Of a stretch of 64,000 nucleotides of DNA, positions 21,243-32,818 are shown in pieces. Source of the DNA: Camellia lanceoleosa. Its lineage: Eukaryota > Streptophyta > Magnoliopsida > Ericales > Theaceae. The position numbers were made by a program, and so were the translations under genes. Location: assembly GCA_025200525.1 (NCBI GenBank), contig CM045758.1, positions 64,602,598 to 64,666,597 on the forward strand, read 5' to 3'. The notes below the pieces were generated by a model. The model did not search any database and was not told the DNA's origin. It saw only the letters and a list, made by a program, of their open reading frames with translations. Numbering within the stretch: the stretch's first letter is position 1; each line of letters opens with the position of its first letter.

Positions 21243-24200
21243 TTAATTTAATTCATCAAACAAACGCTGCAGCAACCGATGGCGTTTCAGCTTATGGAAT
21301 GGCAAGTCCATCAGTTCATTCCAGTAAGAACTGACAAAGAAACCACAGACCCAAGTCCAAAGTGCATAAAGGGGTAGATTGTCAATAATGTCACGGTCTG
21401 GGAATGATGTTGCGCTCGGGATAATCATAAAAAAGAATAGGACGGCCACACCTCGATTGACAAGTAAAAGACTCATTAAAAGCGGAATGTGGGATGCAAC
21501 TTCATTATGAAATAATAATAAGAAGTTGTTTCCGAATGTAACAACTTTTCCATTAGAGGTGTTGTAAGCAGTGGTATTGTTATCATGGACTCTGCTTGGA
21601 AGGCCAAGTCCAAAAGTGGACGTGATGGTGATAAAATCCTTGATTATAACTGGGATCATCCAGATTGTCAATAAATATAGTATAAGTGGGCATTTGTAAA
21701 CTGCGAATTTCATACTTTGTCCCAATCGAGCAATCCATCTATCTATAACTTCCATAACACTCAATACTAGTCGTACCAAACTGTGAAATGGATCCTCCAA
21801 TGACAAACCACTTCGCACTCTAAAACCCCATTCCAATATATCTTCCGAAAGATCATCCTTTAAAAGATCAGCCAGACTATACGTACTACTAATATTAACA
21901 CCATGTATAAATTCTGGGAATAACATATCAAGAATTTCTCTTCTCGCTTCACTTTCATCAAGTTCAATAGCCAAGTCTCTGGCAGTCAAACCCTCGAAAT
22001 TAACTGCATTTCTGTTAATGTAGTTTTGGTCAAGTATTGACTTCACAATCTGCACAAACCAGATGTGCACAAAATCAATAATTTATTAACCACACTTATA
22101 TATCACTTATTTGTTTTACCATTTTGTATTATCGATTTACATGATAATATATTATTTGTTTGTTTTAATTTATTAATAATTATTTTCAAATAATAAAAAA
22201 TTAATTGTAATTATTTATATAAATGGTAATACAAAATAGTGATAAATAAATAGTGACATACAACAATTTTCTAATTTATTATATGTTTGGTTTTTTTTGG
22301 GAAAAAAAATCAGATTTTTTTTGAAAAAATGAAAACTAATTTTAAAAAATAAATATCAAAAAATATTTTTAAATTTTAAAAAATTATTTCTAACCTCCTT
22401 AAAGATAAACTCATATAAAAATGATAAGGGTGTGTTTGGTAACGTTTACGTTTTCAGTTTATATTTACAAAAATTTTATAAACTGGTTTTTGTTTAATTT
22501 TTTGTTTATTTTTAGAAAAACATAAACTACAAACGCGTTTGGTAATTGACAAAATGTTTTAAAAAATTTTAACATATAAAAAAGAGTGAGAAATGGCAAC
22601 TGGTGGTAAGTGGCGGCGGAAGACGGTGGTAGAAAGTGGTGACGGTGGATGGTGGGTAGCTGGTGGTGGTGGGTGGTGGCGGGTGGATGGTGGGTGGTAG
22701 TGGTGGTGGTGGGTGGGTGGCAGTGGCAGGTGGCGGTGGGTGGTGGTGGTGGTGGCGGTGGGTGGCAAATGGCGGGTGGTGGTAGTGGTGGTGGTGGTGG
22801 TGGTGGTGGTGGTGGTGGTGGGTGGGTAGGTGACGATGGTGGGTGGTAGGTGGTAGCGAGTGGGTGGTGGTGGTGGTAGTGGTGGGTGGTGGGTAGTAGG
22901 GGCAGGTGGATGGCTGGTGGGTGGTGGGTGATGGTGGCGGTGGTGGTGGTGGGTGGTGGTGGCGGATGGGTGGTAGGTGGCTGGTGGTGGTGGATGGATG
23001 GTGGTGGCAGGTGGGTGGTGAGTGGTGGTGGCAAGTAGGTGGCGGGCGGTGGATGGTAGTGGCTGGTGGATGGCAGGTGGGTAGTGGTGGTGGTGGTGGC
23101 AGCGGCGGCGAGGGGTGGGTGGTGGTGGCGAGTGGATGGCAGGTGGCTGGTGGCTGGTGGCTGGTGGTGGCGGAAGACGGTAGTGGAAAATGGTGGCGGG
23201 TGGTGGCTAGTGTTGGGTGGTAAAAAAAAAAAAAACTAAAAACTCAAAATGGAAACACATTGTTTGTGTTTTCATTTTTTGGCCAAATTAATAAACTGAG
23301 ACCACTGATTTATAAATCAAAAATTTTACCAAATAAGTTTTTATTTGAGTTTTTTAAATTTTTGTAAATATAAACAGAAAACTGAAAACGTAAGTGTTAC
23401 CAAACGACACCTAAGTATTTTTGATTTTTTTATTTGTTTCACCAAATAAATTTTTAATTTTTTAAATCTTTTTTAAAATAAATTTTTAAAAATCAAATCA
23501 AACATGACGGTGTTTAAAAGAATAAAGCTTTGGATCCCCAGTGGGGGTGCTGGGGGTCTGCTGTGATTGGCTCAAAAAACAGTTTTTTTTTTTTTTTTGT
23601 GATTTCAACCAACCCCAGGCCGACACGTGACACTGGGGTCACTGGGTCCCTAGCATTGCTGGTGTTTAAAATGTGGGCACACATGAACACATGAATAGCA
23701 CGTGGATCTATTACTTAGCACTGCTGTAGCAATGACTTGGCAAAATATACGAACATTTCCATCTAATTAGTTAAAATTTTATTACAATTTAATTTTGCTA
23801 TATATTTTTTTTAAATATTCTTTAACAAACTTTCTATTATTTCTCTATACTATTTAAATATTAATTTTGTTCATTTTAATTTAGAATTGTTTTTTATAAA
23901 CTTAACACAATTAATTCTAAAATATGAAAAGTAATATTTTTAAAATATATTTTTTTGATAACTGAGTATCCGGGCTAATTTATGCACATCTTCATTAATG
24001 ATGAGAGACCAATCTCACCGCCTACTTGCGGGGCCTCACTTAAAGCCAGAGGAAAATACCTTATATGTACTGGCTCCAAAGAACTTATTACAGCTAGTGA
24101 GTATTAAACCTGAGACTAGAAGGGAGTACAATTCTAGACCCTAAGTTGTGCCACTACACCAGTCCCTTGAGGTTATATTTTTTTAGTTTTTCATTAGGCA

Positions 24201-26923
24201 AAATCACTAGCTATATTTGTGGAATCAAAACTATCCAAACTAAAATGACTAACTTGATGATAGTTTGATAATCGTGAAATTTGGTGTTTTTTTTTTTTTT
24301 TTGGTTGCTATTTTAATAGAAAAGAAAAACCTAATTTAATAAAAACGTTCTAAACCAAATACGAAAATCATGGAAACAAAAACATTTCCAAATAGGTAGT
24401 TCAGTTATTTGGAAAATATATACCATTCTCTTGAGTTTCTTTTCCATAAAGGACTATTTATCTATGAGAAACAATGAAAAAAACTTAACAACTTAATTGC
24501 GTTTAATTTTAGGGATGTGTTTCTTTTCGGTCTATAAAATGGATTAGCATACTGTTGGACTTGTAGGATCCATCACGGGTTTTGTTTCGATAATCTGAAT
24601 TACTCAATGTGTAGAACTTGTCAATTACTTCATTCCTGAAAAATAATGTTGATTGGATATCAATAGTCTCTTGATCGGAACACATTTTTGTCAATAGTAA
24701 ATATGATTTGAAAAATAAATTGTTAACAAAAATGTGTTTCGATCAAGGGCTACCGATATCTAATCAAAGTGATTTTTTTGCAGAGATGAAGTAATTGACG
24801 AGCTGTACATATTGAACGATTCCGATCATCAAAATGGCAACCATGGTGGAGTCCCACAGGCCTAATAGTGGGTTTTATACAAAATCCTAATTTTTTATTT
24901 TTTTATTTTTTTAAACGTGCTTGTAGGTAAATATACTTCCAAAAATTTTATAAAAAATAAAATAAAAATAATACTATACATAAACATATATATTTACTAT
25001 TACTAAACACAAAATTATTGTAACCTACATTAATAATGCGGAATCTATTGACCTTTGGCCTCGTTTGTTTTGGGGTATGAGTGGGGGATTGGGATTAGGA
25101 TGGCTGTGGACCCCATTTAATGTGTTGTTTGTTTACAGAGTTGATGAAGGACTGCTAAGCCGAAAGGCTTAGGATAGGCCTTGCAGATGGGATTCAGATG
25201 GACCTTCAGGACTTGGTATTAGAAAAATAGTCCGGCCGACTTGAAATTTTTTATTTTTATTTATTTTTTATTTTATTTTTTACATGTCGGGTATTTTTTT
25301 TGAACATTAATGTTTAATTTTTTGTATTTTTAGTTCAGTAAAAATCATTATTTTATTTATTTTATTTTTTTCTGAAAATTTTTTATTTTATTTTTATTTT
25401 TTTTAAATTTTTTACATGTTGGGCATTTTTTTAAAAATATTAATGTTTAATGTTTTTGTATTTTTTATTTTTTTTATTATTTTATATTTATTTTATATAA
25501 AAGTAATTTAACAATCCATACACTAACAATTATCATCAAAACAAACACAATTTTACTTAATCCCCTCACTATCAATCCCCTCATTATCAATCCCTTCCAT
25601 TCTACTTCTAAAAACAAACGAAGCGTTTGTGTCTTAGGTCTCTTTTGGCAATTAGGTTGAAAGAGAGCTTATTGATTTTTTAGTTTTTTTAGTACACATT
25701 ACCTCTCTATTTTATTTATTTTTTAATTTTTGTGTACATATTAAAAAAAAAAATCAAACTACTTCTCAAAATAGGCCTTAATAGTAAAGATTAGTGCACA
25801 AAATTTGTAGATAGAAAAATATCTAGAAAAATCATATGTCATTGAGATTAAACTATTCACTACAATATATAAAATTTTAGGGATAATGTATTTTTGTTTT
25901 TAAAAGTAAAAATTTTATTGTAAAAAAATTTAGAAATCAATTCTTGTAACCACGAGGATTGTCGCTAAATAATTGCTGTAATCTCTCCTCTGCTTCTCTG
26001 TTCCTTCTTTGTATTTTCTCTTTCTAATATAATAATAATAGTTTTAGTCCTAAAAGAATAATAATTCGACACTAAGGGTTGATTTGGGATATTTTAAAAA
26101 AGTATATTTTTTAATTTATTGGCTTATATGGGTTGAGTTTGATGTGATGTGTTAGAGAGGTAATGTGATTTAAATAAGATGATATGACTTAAATAGAATA
26201 GTAACTTTTTAACTTTTTGTATTATTTAGTGTACCCCAAACCAAGCCTAAATGTCGAATTTGATCCATAAAACTAGTATGAAAACAGAAGAATAGATAGA
26301 TAGCGTGCCTGGGGTTGTAAAGTGAACACTGCAATATGCAGTACGGTGTTGCCTTCATTATCCGTCCAGTTTAGGATCTTTTGTCTACGGGTTCTGCGCA
26401 TCCATCCTAACAGCACTTTAGAAGCTTTTGAATTCAATCTTTTCACAGCAATATGCAATGCAGTCTCACCTCGAATTGTCCTTCCCTCTATTGCTGCCGG
26501 ACAAGCACATAAAAATTCAGCCAAACAATCAAATTCATTTCTTAGGGCTGCGTAGTGCAAAGCAGTGTAGAGCTGCCTTCCTTTGACGCGTATGAGCTCC
26601 TTGTCAAAACTTATGAGCTGTTTCACAGTCTCAAAGTGCCAATTTCGCAAAGCCAAGTGCAAGGGACTTAGCCCATCTGGGTTCAGCTTCATACCAAATG
26701 ACGGCTTTAAGTTCATCATTTCTAAGGCGAAATCGGTACTTCCAGCAGCTGCGGCTATGTGTAAAGGGGTATCAACAAAAGGGATGTTATCTATATAATC
26801 CAAAATATGTGGGTTTGCTCTTATGCACTCGTATAAGCCATTGATGTCTCCTCCTTTAGCAACCGTATTCAACCTGTGTTGAGCCTGTTCCATGACCTGA
26901 GTCTGTTCCATGACCTGAGGCAC
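21243..26923 (-). CDS. Ankyrin-repeat membrane protein, BDA1-like, two exons
   Basis: Exon 1 is 26923-26309 (205 codons) and exon 2 is 22049-21243 (268 codons plus stop), giving 473 residues with phase-0 joining (…LQPQ|IVKS…). The N-terminal half has about six to seven ankyrin repeats: GDINGLYECIRANPHILDYI, TPLHIAAAAGSTDFALEMM, SPLHLALRNWHFETVKQLI, TALHYAALRNEFDCLAEFL, ETALHIAVKRL, and GNTVLHIAV, which continues across the intron, then EGLTARDLAIEL. The C-terminal half has three to four hydrophobic segments (CPLILYLLTIWMIPVII; HIPLLMSLLL...GVAVLFFFMIIP; LPLYALWTWVCGFFVSS), as in the BDA1/ACD6-like membrane family linked to plant immunity and growth. The usual PGG motif is not recognisable. 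The acceptor TTTGTGCAG is good. The donor reads CAG|GCACGC, a GC donor. ATG at 26923 is followed by a duplicated QVMEQ; the ATG at 26890 (MEQAQ) would also suit the family. Function is inferred by family. Confidence 0.82.
22428..23411. mobile_element. Tourist-like element with a GGTGG-repeat core
   Basis: Inverted ends GGGTGTGTTTGGTAACG and ...TGTTACCAAACGACACC are continued inward by about 40 more matching bases (ACGTTTTCAGTTTATATTTA type). It is flanked by TAA on both sides (22425-22427, 23412-23414), as in PIF/Harbinger insertions. The middle 22590-23220 is a GGTGGT-type low-complexity tract, strongly G-rich on + and giving spurious Pro/His/Thr-rich and Gly/Trp-rich open frames. Confidence 0.72.
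23520..23661. mobile_element. Mutator-like MITE, copy 1 (oligo-T core)
   Basis: It is flanked by a perfect 10-bp direct repeat, GTGTTTAAAA (23510-23519 and 23662-23671). The ends are GAATAAAGCTTTGGATCCCC and the inverted CAGCAATGCTAGGGACCC. The core is AAAACAG-T(18)-G followed by CCAACCCCAGGCCGACACGT. It is related to 57438-57604. Confidence 0.7.
23948..24175 (-). mobile_element. tRNA-derived SINE (antisense)
   Basis: Read on the - strand it starts near 24175 with a polymerase III A-box-like TGGTGTAGTGGC, then a B-box-like GGTTTAATACTC about 60 nt on. It ends CCCGGATACTCAGTTATC followed by A(7), the typical tail of plant SINEs. The body is non-coding. Target duplications are not clear. Confidence 0.6.
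24530..24885. repeat. Long foldback (inverted repeat) in the intron
   Basis: The left arm (24530-24705) and right arm (24715-24885) are reverse complements with ~25% divergence. The best block is GTCAATTACTTCAT (left) against ATGAAGTAATTGAC (right), and GATCGGAACACATTTTTGT against ACAAAAATGTGTTTCGATC at the axis. Arms are about 170 bp with a ~10-bp loop. It is probably a foldback MITE. Confidence 0.75.
25059..25624. mobile_element. MITE-like element, ~565 bp
   Basis: The ends GGCCTCGTTTGTTTTGGGG and ...AAAAACAAACGAAGC are inverted repeats, with GGGATTG blocks continuing inward on both arms. The interior is AT-rich and contains GGCATTTTTTT-type repeats (about 25270 and 25420). The target duplication is unclear, so the superfamily is unassigned. 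Confidence 0.5.
25637..25777. mobile_element. Tourist-like MITE (141 bp, TTA duplication)
   Basis: It is flanked by TTA at 25634-25636 and 25778-25780. The ends GGTCTCTTTTGGCA and ...TCTCAAAATAGGCC are imperfect inverted repeats. Confidence 0.55.
26076..26247. mobile_element. Tourist-like MITE (172 bp, TAA duplication)
   Basis: It is flanked by TAA at 26073-26075 and 26248-26250, with ends GGGTTGATTTGGG and ...CCCAAACCAAGCC. The internal segment GTGTTAGAGAGGTAATGTGA and following bases recurs near 33790 and 48026, so this family has at least three copies in the window. Confidence 0.7.
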
Positions 26924-27316
26924 TTTATGATTCTAGGACACTGGAAATAATACTGAATTGTTGCTAAGGAGGAGAAGAGTGATCAACCTCTTATAATTAC
27001 AATTCATAGTGGCCACATGTAGGGTCATTGTATGATCTGGCTGTCATCAACAATTTGGGTCAAAGATTGATTAAAATTTCTAATTACCAAAATAAAATTA
27101 TTTTTTATTAAAAAAATGAATTAATATACAGAAAAGAAACCCAAAGTCTATTTTTAGAAGCGTTTTTGTACACTGCACATATACCAGCTGTTTCAAAGAT
27201 TGACCCAAAGTCTCCCTTTGATGCCCAATGCATTTTCCTTTCTTCATGGATTTCCTTTTTTTCATTTTTATTTTTTTTAACAGAGAAAATGATGGTTTCA
27301 GCAATTTCATTTTATA
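26924..27316. other. Upstream region of the ankyrin gene
   Basis: It contains the probable promoter (TATA-like ATTATAAGA on the - strand at about 26990-26997, roughly 70 nt before the ATG). Otherwise it is AT-rich DNA without a gene. Near 27297 the 15-mer GTTTCAGCAATTTCA matches the end of the triplicated unit further right. Confidence 0.5.
26989..26997 (-). promoter_or_regulatory. TATA-like box of the ankyrin gene
   Basis: ATTATAAGA on the - strand, about 70 nt upstream of the chosen ATG. Supported only by position and composition. Confidence 0.35.
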
Positions 27317-27598
27317 TACTCCTTCCGTCTCAAAATATTAGTTCCATATTTCATTTTTCATTATCTAAAAATATTAGTCCATTTTTAAAAATCAAGTACA
27401 AAAATAATTTAAATTTCCTATTTTGCCATTCTTTTAAATTCATTAACAACATAAAAAATACAATTATGACAATTGATATTTCCTAAAAAATGTATTATCA
27501 AAGGATAATTTTGAAAAATCAAAATTTTAAAAGTGCAATAATTATACTACAAAAAAAAGTTAAATTTCCCAAAAAAGACTATTATTTTGGGACGGATG

Positions 27599-27600
<2 letters not shown>
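27317..27600. mobile_element. Stowaway-like MITE
   Basis: The ends TACTCCTTCCGTCTC and ...GGGACGGATGTA show the Stowaway signature (CTCCxTCCGTC/GGGACGGA) and are flanked by TA. The interior AAAATATTAG motifs recur near both ends. A related element lies at 57162-57620. Confidence 0.75.

Positions 27601-27666
<66 letters not shown>
27599..27666. repeat. (AAT)n microsatellite
   Basis: About 22 uninterrupted TAA/AAT units. Shorter versions occur at the equivalent start of copies B (about 30575) and C (about 44541). Confidence 0.95.
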
Positions 27667-27668
<2 letters not shown>

Positions 27669-30572
27669 TGATTCAAATCTTTGCAATTACTAATGGAGGA
27701 TAACAACATATTGAAGAACTCACCATTTTTTTTTAATTAAACAAATTTGAGGTTTAAAGTCATTTCTGAGGTACTTGGGAGCAATTCTCCAATTTTTACC
27801 TTCTTTGGAGAATGTTTCGTAACTAAATATTTTAAGTAAAAAACCAAATTATTCTCTTTATCTTTTTATATGTATTTTTTTTATAAAAATTTAAAAACAT
27901 TATTAAAAAAATTAATTTGTCAATCATGTTGATGACATAAAGAAGATGCTTATGCATTCCGGTGGGCTTGCATAGCTATTTCGTTTTATTTTCTGCCTTT
28001 AAATAAAACTAAAAAATTAGAAGTTGTTGGAAATAAATTTATTAAAAAATTAGAAGTGGTTCGAAATAAATTCATTTTCTGATAATGGTCATGTGGACTC
28101 AATTATACGTCTGTCATCAAGATTATCAAGATTTTCAGCCAAAGATAGATTAATAATTATAAGAGGTGGCTCCTGTGGAGATTTTAATGTGAGGGAATTT
28201 GAGGAGTTTTATAAAATTTATTATGAGTTCTATTTGATGATTTGAATTGTTTAGTTTATAGGATCTTTAATTTATATTATCTCTAAAAAGAATTTAGTTC
28301 AATTTGATAATAGTAATATTTTTATTTTATCGTATTTGTTTCTAAAAAATGAATAGTTTATTTGAAAAATATATTTGTTGTTTTTCTTTTTGAGACAAAT
28401 GCGATAAAATAAAAAAAAATTACGATTATTGGATTGAACTAATTTCTTTTATAGATAATATATATTGAGAATCCTACAAAATAAACAGTTTAAATTATCG
28501 AAACAATACACATGGTGAGCCCTATAAGCCCCTCAAATTTTCTCATATTGAGATCTAAAAGTTGAACTTATTCAAAAATAATTAAATAATGGAGGCATAT
28601 CCGCTTCAGTCCAAAATCCGGATTGAAGGGCGTTGTTTGAGCTTATGAGATTCAATATGGGTCACGTTTCAATAATTTGAATCATTCATTTTATTAGTTA
28701 TTTCGTGTGGGTGTTGATTTCCGACCACAACCAAAAGGGTAACTTAGCTGAAAAATACCGGCAGAATAGATTAAGGCTAACACCCTGTAACAAGAAGATG
28801 AGAATACCGCAGTGGCTCGTTCACCTGAGAGCACTCCGACGATCAAGTCAGTAAACAATATCTCTCACAGATAGCAAATAGTGTTTAAACTCACAAGAAA
28901 TAACTTACCTCAGACCCACGAGAGTCCCTTATTTTTATAACTTGCAATGACCTGATCCCTTTACAAGCCTCACTTTAGTGAACTCAGGCTCAATACTTAT
29001 CCTGGACCTTCACCTAGATAGAGATAAATTCTTCTTGAGCCTTATCTTTATCTAGAATGAGATCCTTCTCCGTTTTAGGACTCTTGCCCCCTTATTTGTT
29101 TGTCTCGGATTCCGGCATCTCAGCAGATAACCTCGGCCTAGCCGAGATCATTTCGGCAAATATGACCAGACCATGTGACACCTCGGCTCACACTTCAACG
29201 TCACCGTAGCCACGTGCTGTCACTCAAAAAATACATCCCCACACTTCGTATATTTTATTTATATAAAAAAAAAGATCAATATAATAATTATAACATATTT
29301 AATTTATTACGTTTACCATTAAGAAAGTGAATGATAATTATGTTTTTCAAAATAAATTATAAATTTTTTTAATGATAAATGTAATAAATTGAATAATTTA
29401 TAATTATCGAATCGATTTAATATTTTATATAAATAAAATACATAAAATATTTAATAAAATAAATAATTTAAATTATCCAAATGAAAACGTGTTGAACGTC
29501 ACCAACCTAAACAACGACTTCCGGTCTTACATTTTGGATTGGCGGGTCGTCCACCATAAATAATATACAAAGACTCAAAATGATATACAAAGACTCAAAA
29601 TTCTATATATTTAACAAGCTTTTTGACCGCTGCGTGCATGAATGCCAACGTAATTACAACGCATTATTGAATTATTCTTTTTTAATATGATTAATATTAA
29701 ACAATGACTAGTCCAGATTTTGGACTGGCGGATCCTCCACCATAAATAATATACAAAGACTCAAAATTTTATATATCGGTGGTGTTATATATATTAATTA
29801 GTGTATTAATATTAACATTTTGAAATTAATTTTACTTAATTTTAAGAAGTATTGAAAACTTAAGTCACATATTCGAATGATTATGAAATTAAGATTGTAA
29901 AACTTTTAAACAGTAAAAAAAAAGAGTAAAATTAGCATTAGAGTATATAACTCTTATGATAAATAAATGAATAGCTTTTCAATATTTTGTGTACTTCTTA
30001 GAAAATAAGAAAATAAGTGAGCTAAAAACAATAAACTCGAAAAGAATATTTAGAACACTTGCATATGATACTTTATGTAGATTTATATAGAGATGAAATT
30101 TTTATAAGATTTATTAAAAAATTAAAAGTAATTTATTGAGGATTTGAAAGTACTTCAGTTATTGACTTTTAAACTAATGTGTAATTAATTCATAAAAAAA
30201 AGTGTCTCATCATTTTTTATATATTAATTGGTGAAATGTGATTTTAAAGAGTGTCATCCATATGATAAATTTATGAATTTTATGTTGTGATTTGGAATAA
30301 ATAATAATTTTTATTTAAAATTATAAAGAAATTAAGGTTGTATACTGATTTTCATTTTATAAGTCTACCAACCAATTCAAGCCACTAGTTTGAAACTACT
30401 AAAATATTAAATCAACTTGTTATTTTTGAAAATAAGCGAGTTCACAATGGTTTGAAAAATTCTCAATTCGGTTGATGATTTTTTTTTTTTTTTTTTCTAA
30501 AAACAAACCCAAATTAACCTACATATCTAGACCATCCCAACAAGCTTTGTAGTTTCAGCAATTTCACTTAAC
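27601..30572. repeat. Triplicated ~3 kb unit, copy A
   Basis: It starts at the AAT tract followed by AACATGATTCAAATCTT and ends GTTTCAGCAATTTCACTTAA. Copy B follows directly. It carries an antisense solo LTR (28706-29243) and no copy-specific insertion. A segment at 28068-28245 keeps a ~60-codon open frame that is also open in copy B; I do not recognise its product. Host genes are absent. Confidence 0.9.
28706..29243 (-). mobile_element. Solo LTR of a Tat-type element (RT-2 family), in copy A
   Basis: On the - strand it starts TGTGGGGATGTATT and ends ...CAACACCCACA. It resembles the LTR of RT-2 (57780-58320) throughout, including GCCGAGGT blocks, AAGAGTCCTA, GATAAGGAT-like blocks and TTGATCGTCGGAGTG. 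Flanks are TTTCG (left) and CTTCG (right), a 5-bp target duplication with one change. No internal region remains, so it arose by LTR-LTR recombination. Confidence 0.85.
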
Positions 30573-31636
30573 ATATAATAATAATAATAACATGATTCAA
30601 ATCTTCGCAATTACTAATGGAGGATAATAACATATTGAAGAACTCACCATTTTTTTCTTAATTAAACAAATTTGAGGTTTAAAGTCATTTCGGAGGTACT
30701 TGGGAGCAATTCTCCATTTTTTACCTTCTTTGGAGAATGTTTGGTAACTAAATATTTTAAGTAAAAAAACCAAATTATTCTCTTTATCTTTTTATATGTA
30801 TTTTTTAAAATAAAAATTTTAAAAAATTATTAAAAAAATTAATTTGTCAATCATGTTGATGACATAAAGAAGATGCTTATGCATTCCGGTGGGCTTGCAT
30901 GGCCATTTCGCTTTATTTTCTGCCTTTAAATAAAACTAAAAAATTAGAAGTTGTTGGAAATAAATTCATTAAAAAATTAGAAGTGGTTGGAAATAAATTC
31001 ATTTTCTGATAATGGTCATGTGGACTCAATTATACGTCTGTCATCAAGATTATCAAGATTTTCAGCCAAAGATAGATTAATAATTATAAGAGGTGGCACC
31101 TGTGGAGATTTTAATGTGAGGGAATTTGAGGAGTTTTATAAAATTTATTATGAGTTCTATTTGATGATTTGAATTGTTTAGTTTATAGGATTTTTAATTT
31201 ATATTATCTATAAAAAAAATTTAGTTCAATTTGATAATAGTAATATTTTTATTTTATCGTATTTGTTTCTAAAAAATGAATAGTTTATTTGAAAAATATA
31301 TTTGTTGTTTATTTTTTTGGAGACAAATGTGATAAAAAAAAAATTACGATTATTGGATTGAACTAATTTTTTTCATAGATAATATATATTGAGAATCCTA
31401 CAAAATAAACAGTTTAAATTATCAAAACAAGACCCACGGTGAGCCCTATAAGCCCCTCAAATTTTCTCATATTGAGATCTAAATATAAAAAGTTGAACTT
31501 ATTCAAAAATAAATAAATAATGGAGCCATATCCGCTTCCATCCAAAATCTGGATTGAAGGGTGTTGTTTGAGCTTATGAGATTCAATATGGGTCACGTTT
31601 CAATAATTTGAACTATTCATTTTATTGGTTACTTCG

Positions 31637-32172
31637 TGTGAGTGTTGATTTCCGACCACAACCAAAAGGGAAATTTAGCTTGAAAACACCGACAGAATAG
31701 ATTAAGGCCAACACCCTGTAACAAGAAGATGAGAATACCGCGGTGGCTCATTCACCTGGAAGCACTCTGACGATCAAGTCAGTAAACAATATCTCTCACA
31801 TAGCAAATAGTGCTTAAACTCACAAGAAAGAACTTACCTCAAACCCACAAGAGTCCCTTGTTTTTATAACTTGCAGTGACCTGATCCCTTTACAAGCCTC
31901 ACTTTAGTAGACTCAGGCTCAATACTTATTCTGGACCTTCAGCTAGATAGAGATAAACTCTTCTTAAGCCTTATCTTTATCTAGAATGAGATCCTTCTCT
32001 GTTTTAGGACTCTTGCCTCCTTATTTGCTTGTCTCGGATTCTAGTATCTCTGCAGATAACCTCGACCTAGCCGAGATCATTTCGGCAAATATGACCAGAC
32101 CATGTGTCACCTCGGCTCACACTTCAATATCATCTTAGCCACATGCTGTCACTCAAAAAATACGTTCCCACA
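31637..32172 (-). mobile_element. Solo LTR in copy B
   Basis: The same LTR at the same position as in copy A, here with an intact CTTCG duplication on both sides (31632-31636 and 32173-32177). It is inherited with the unit, not a new insertion. Confidence 0.85.
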
Positions 32173-32526
32173 CTTCGTATATTTTATTTATATAAAAAAA
32201 TAGATCAATATAATAATTATAACATATTTAATTTATTACGTTTACCATTAAAAAAATGAATGATAATTATATTTTTAAAAATAAATTATAGATTTTTTAA
32301 CGATAAATATAATAAATTAAATAATTTATAATTATCGAATCGATTTAATATTTTATATAAATAAAATATATAAAATATTTAATAAAATAAATAATTTAAA
32401 TTATCCAAGTAAAAACGTGTTGAACGTCACCAACCTAAACAACGACTTCCGGTCTTACATTTTGGAGTGGCGGGTCGTCCACCATAAATACTATACAAAG
32501 ACTCAAAATGATATACAAAGACTCAA

Positions 32527-32818
32527 TAATATGTTTGGTTTGAGTTTGGGAGATAAGTTTTAGAGATAAAAAGTACGAAAAGTTATTTGGTTTGGTTTTT
32601 TTCAAAAAATATTTTGAAAAATTATTTTGAGAGAGAATTTGGAAAAAAGTGATTGATTTGATGTGTATGAGAGAGAGATTTGTTTGAAAAACTTGCAAAT
32701 CAAACAAGTTTTGAAAAAAAAATTTCGAAAAATTTGTTTAGTTTTATTACTTTTAAAAATTTATTTGTAAAAAATTTTTTTTAAAAAATTTTAAGAAACA
32801 CAAACCAAACAAGATTAT
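32527..32818. mobile_element. MITE present only in copy B
   Basis: The inverted ends TAATATGTTTGGTTTG and ...CAAACCAAACAAGATTA are absent from the same place in copies A and C. The interior is AT-rich with paired AAAAATTT blocks. Exact edges and target duplication are uncertain. Confidence 0.6.

Larger units (their letters stand above)
22050..26308 (-). other. 4.26 kb intron of the ankyrin gene, filled with small transposons
   Basis: The boundaries are GC (26308-26307) and AG (22051-22050) on the - strand. It contains at least five MITEs, a SINE and a large foldback, all listed separately. Between them lies AT-rich DNA without open frames. Confidence 0.65.

Noticed and set aside
22465..23223. 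Pro/His/Thr-rich (-) and Gly/Trp-rich (+) open frames of up to 189 codons
   Set aside because: They are translations of the GGTGG low-complexity tract on both strands; the tract sits inside a MITE and lacks non-repetitive sequence typical of a protein.
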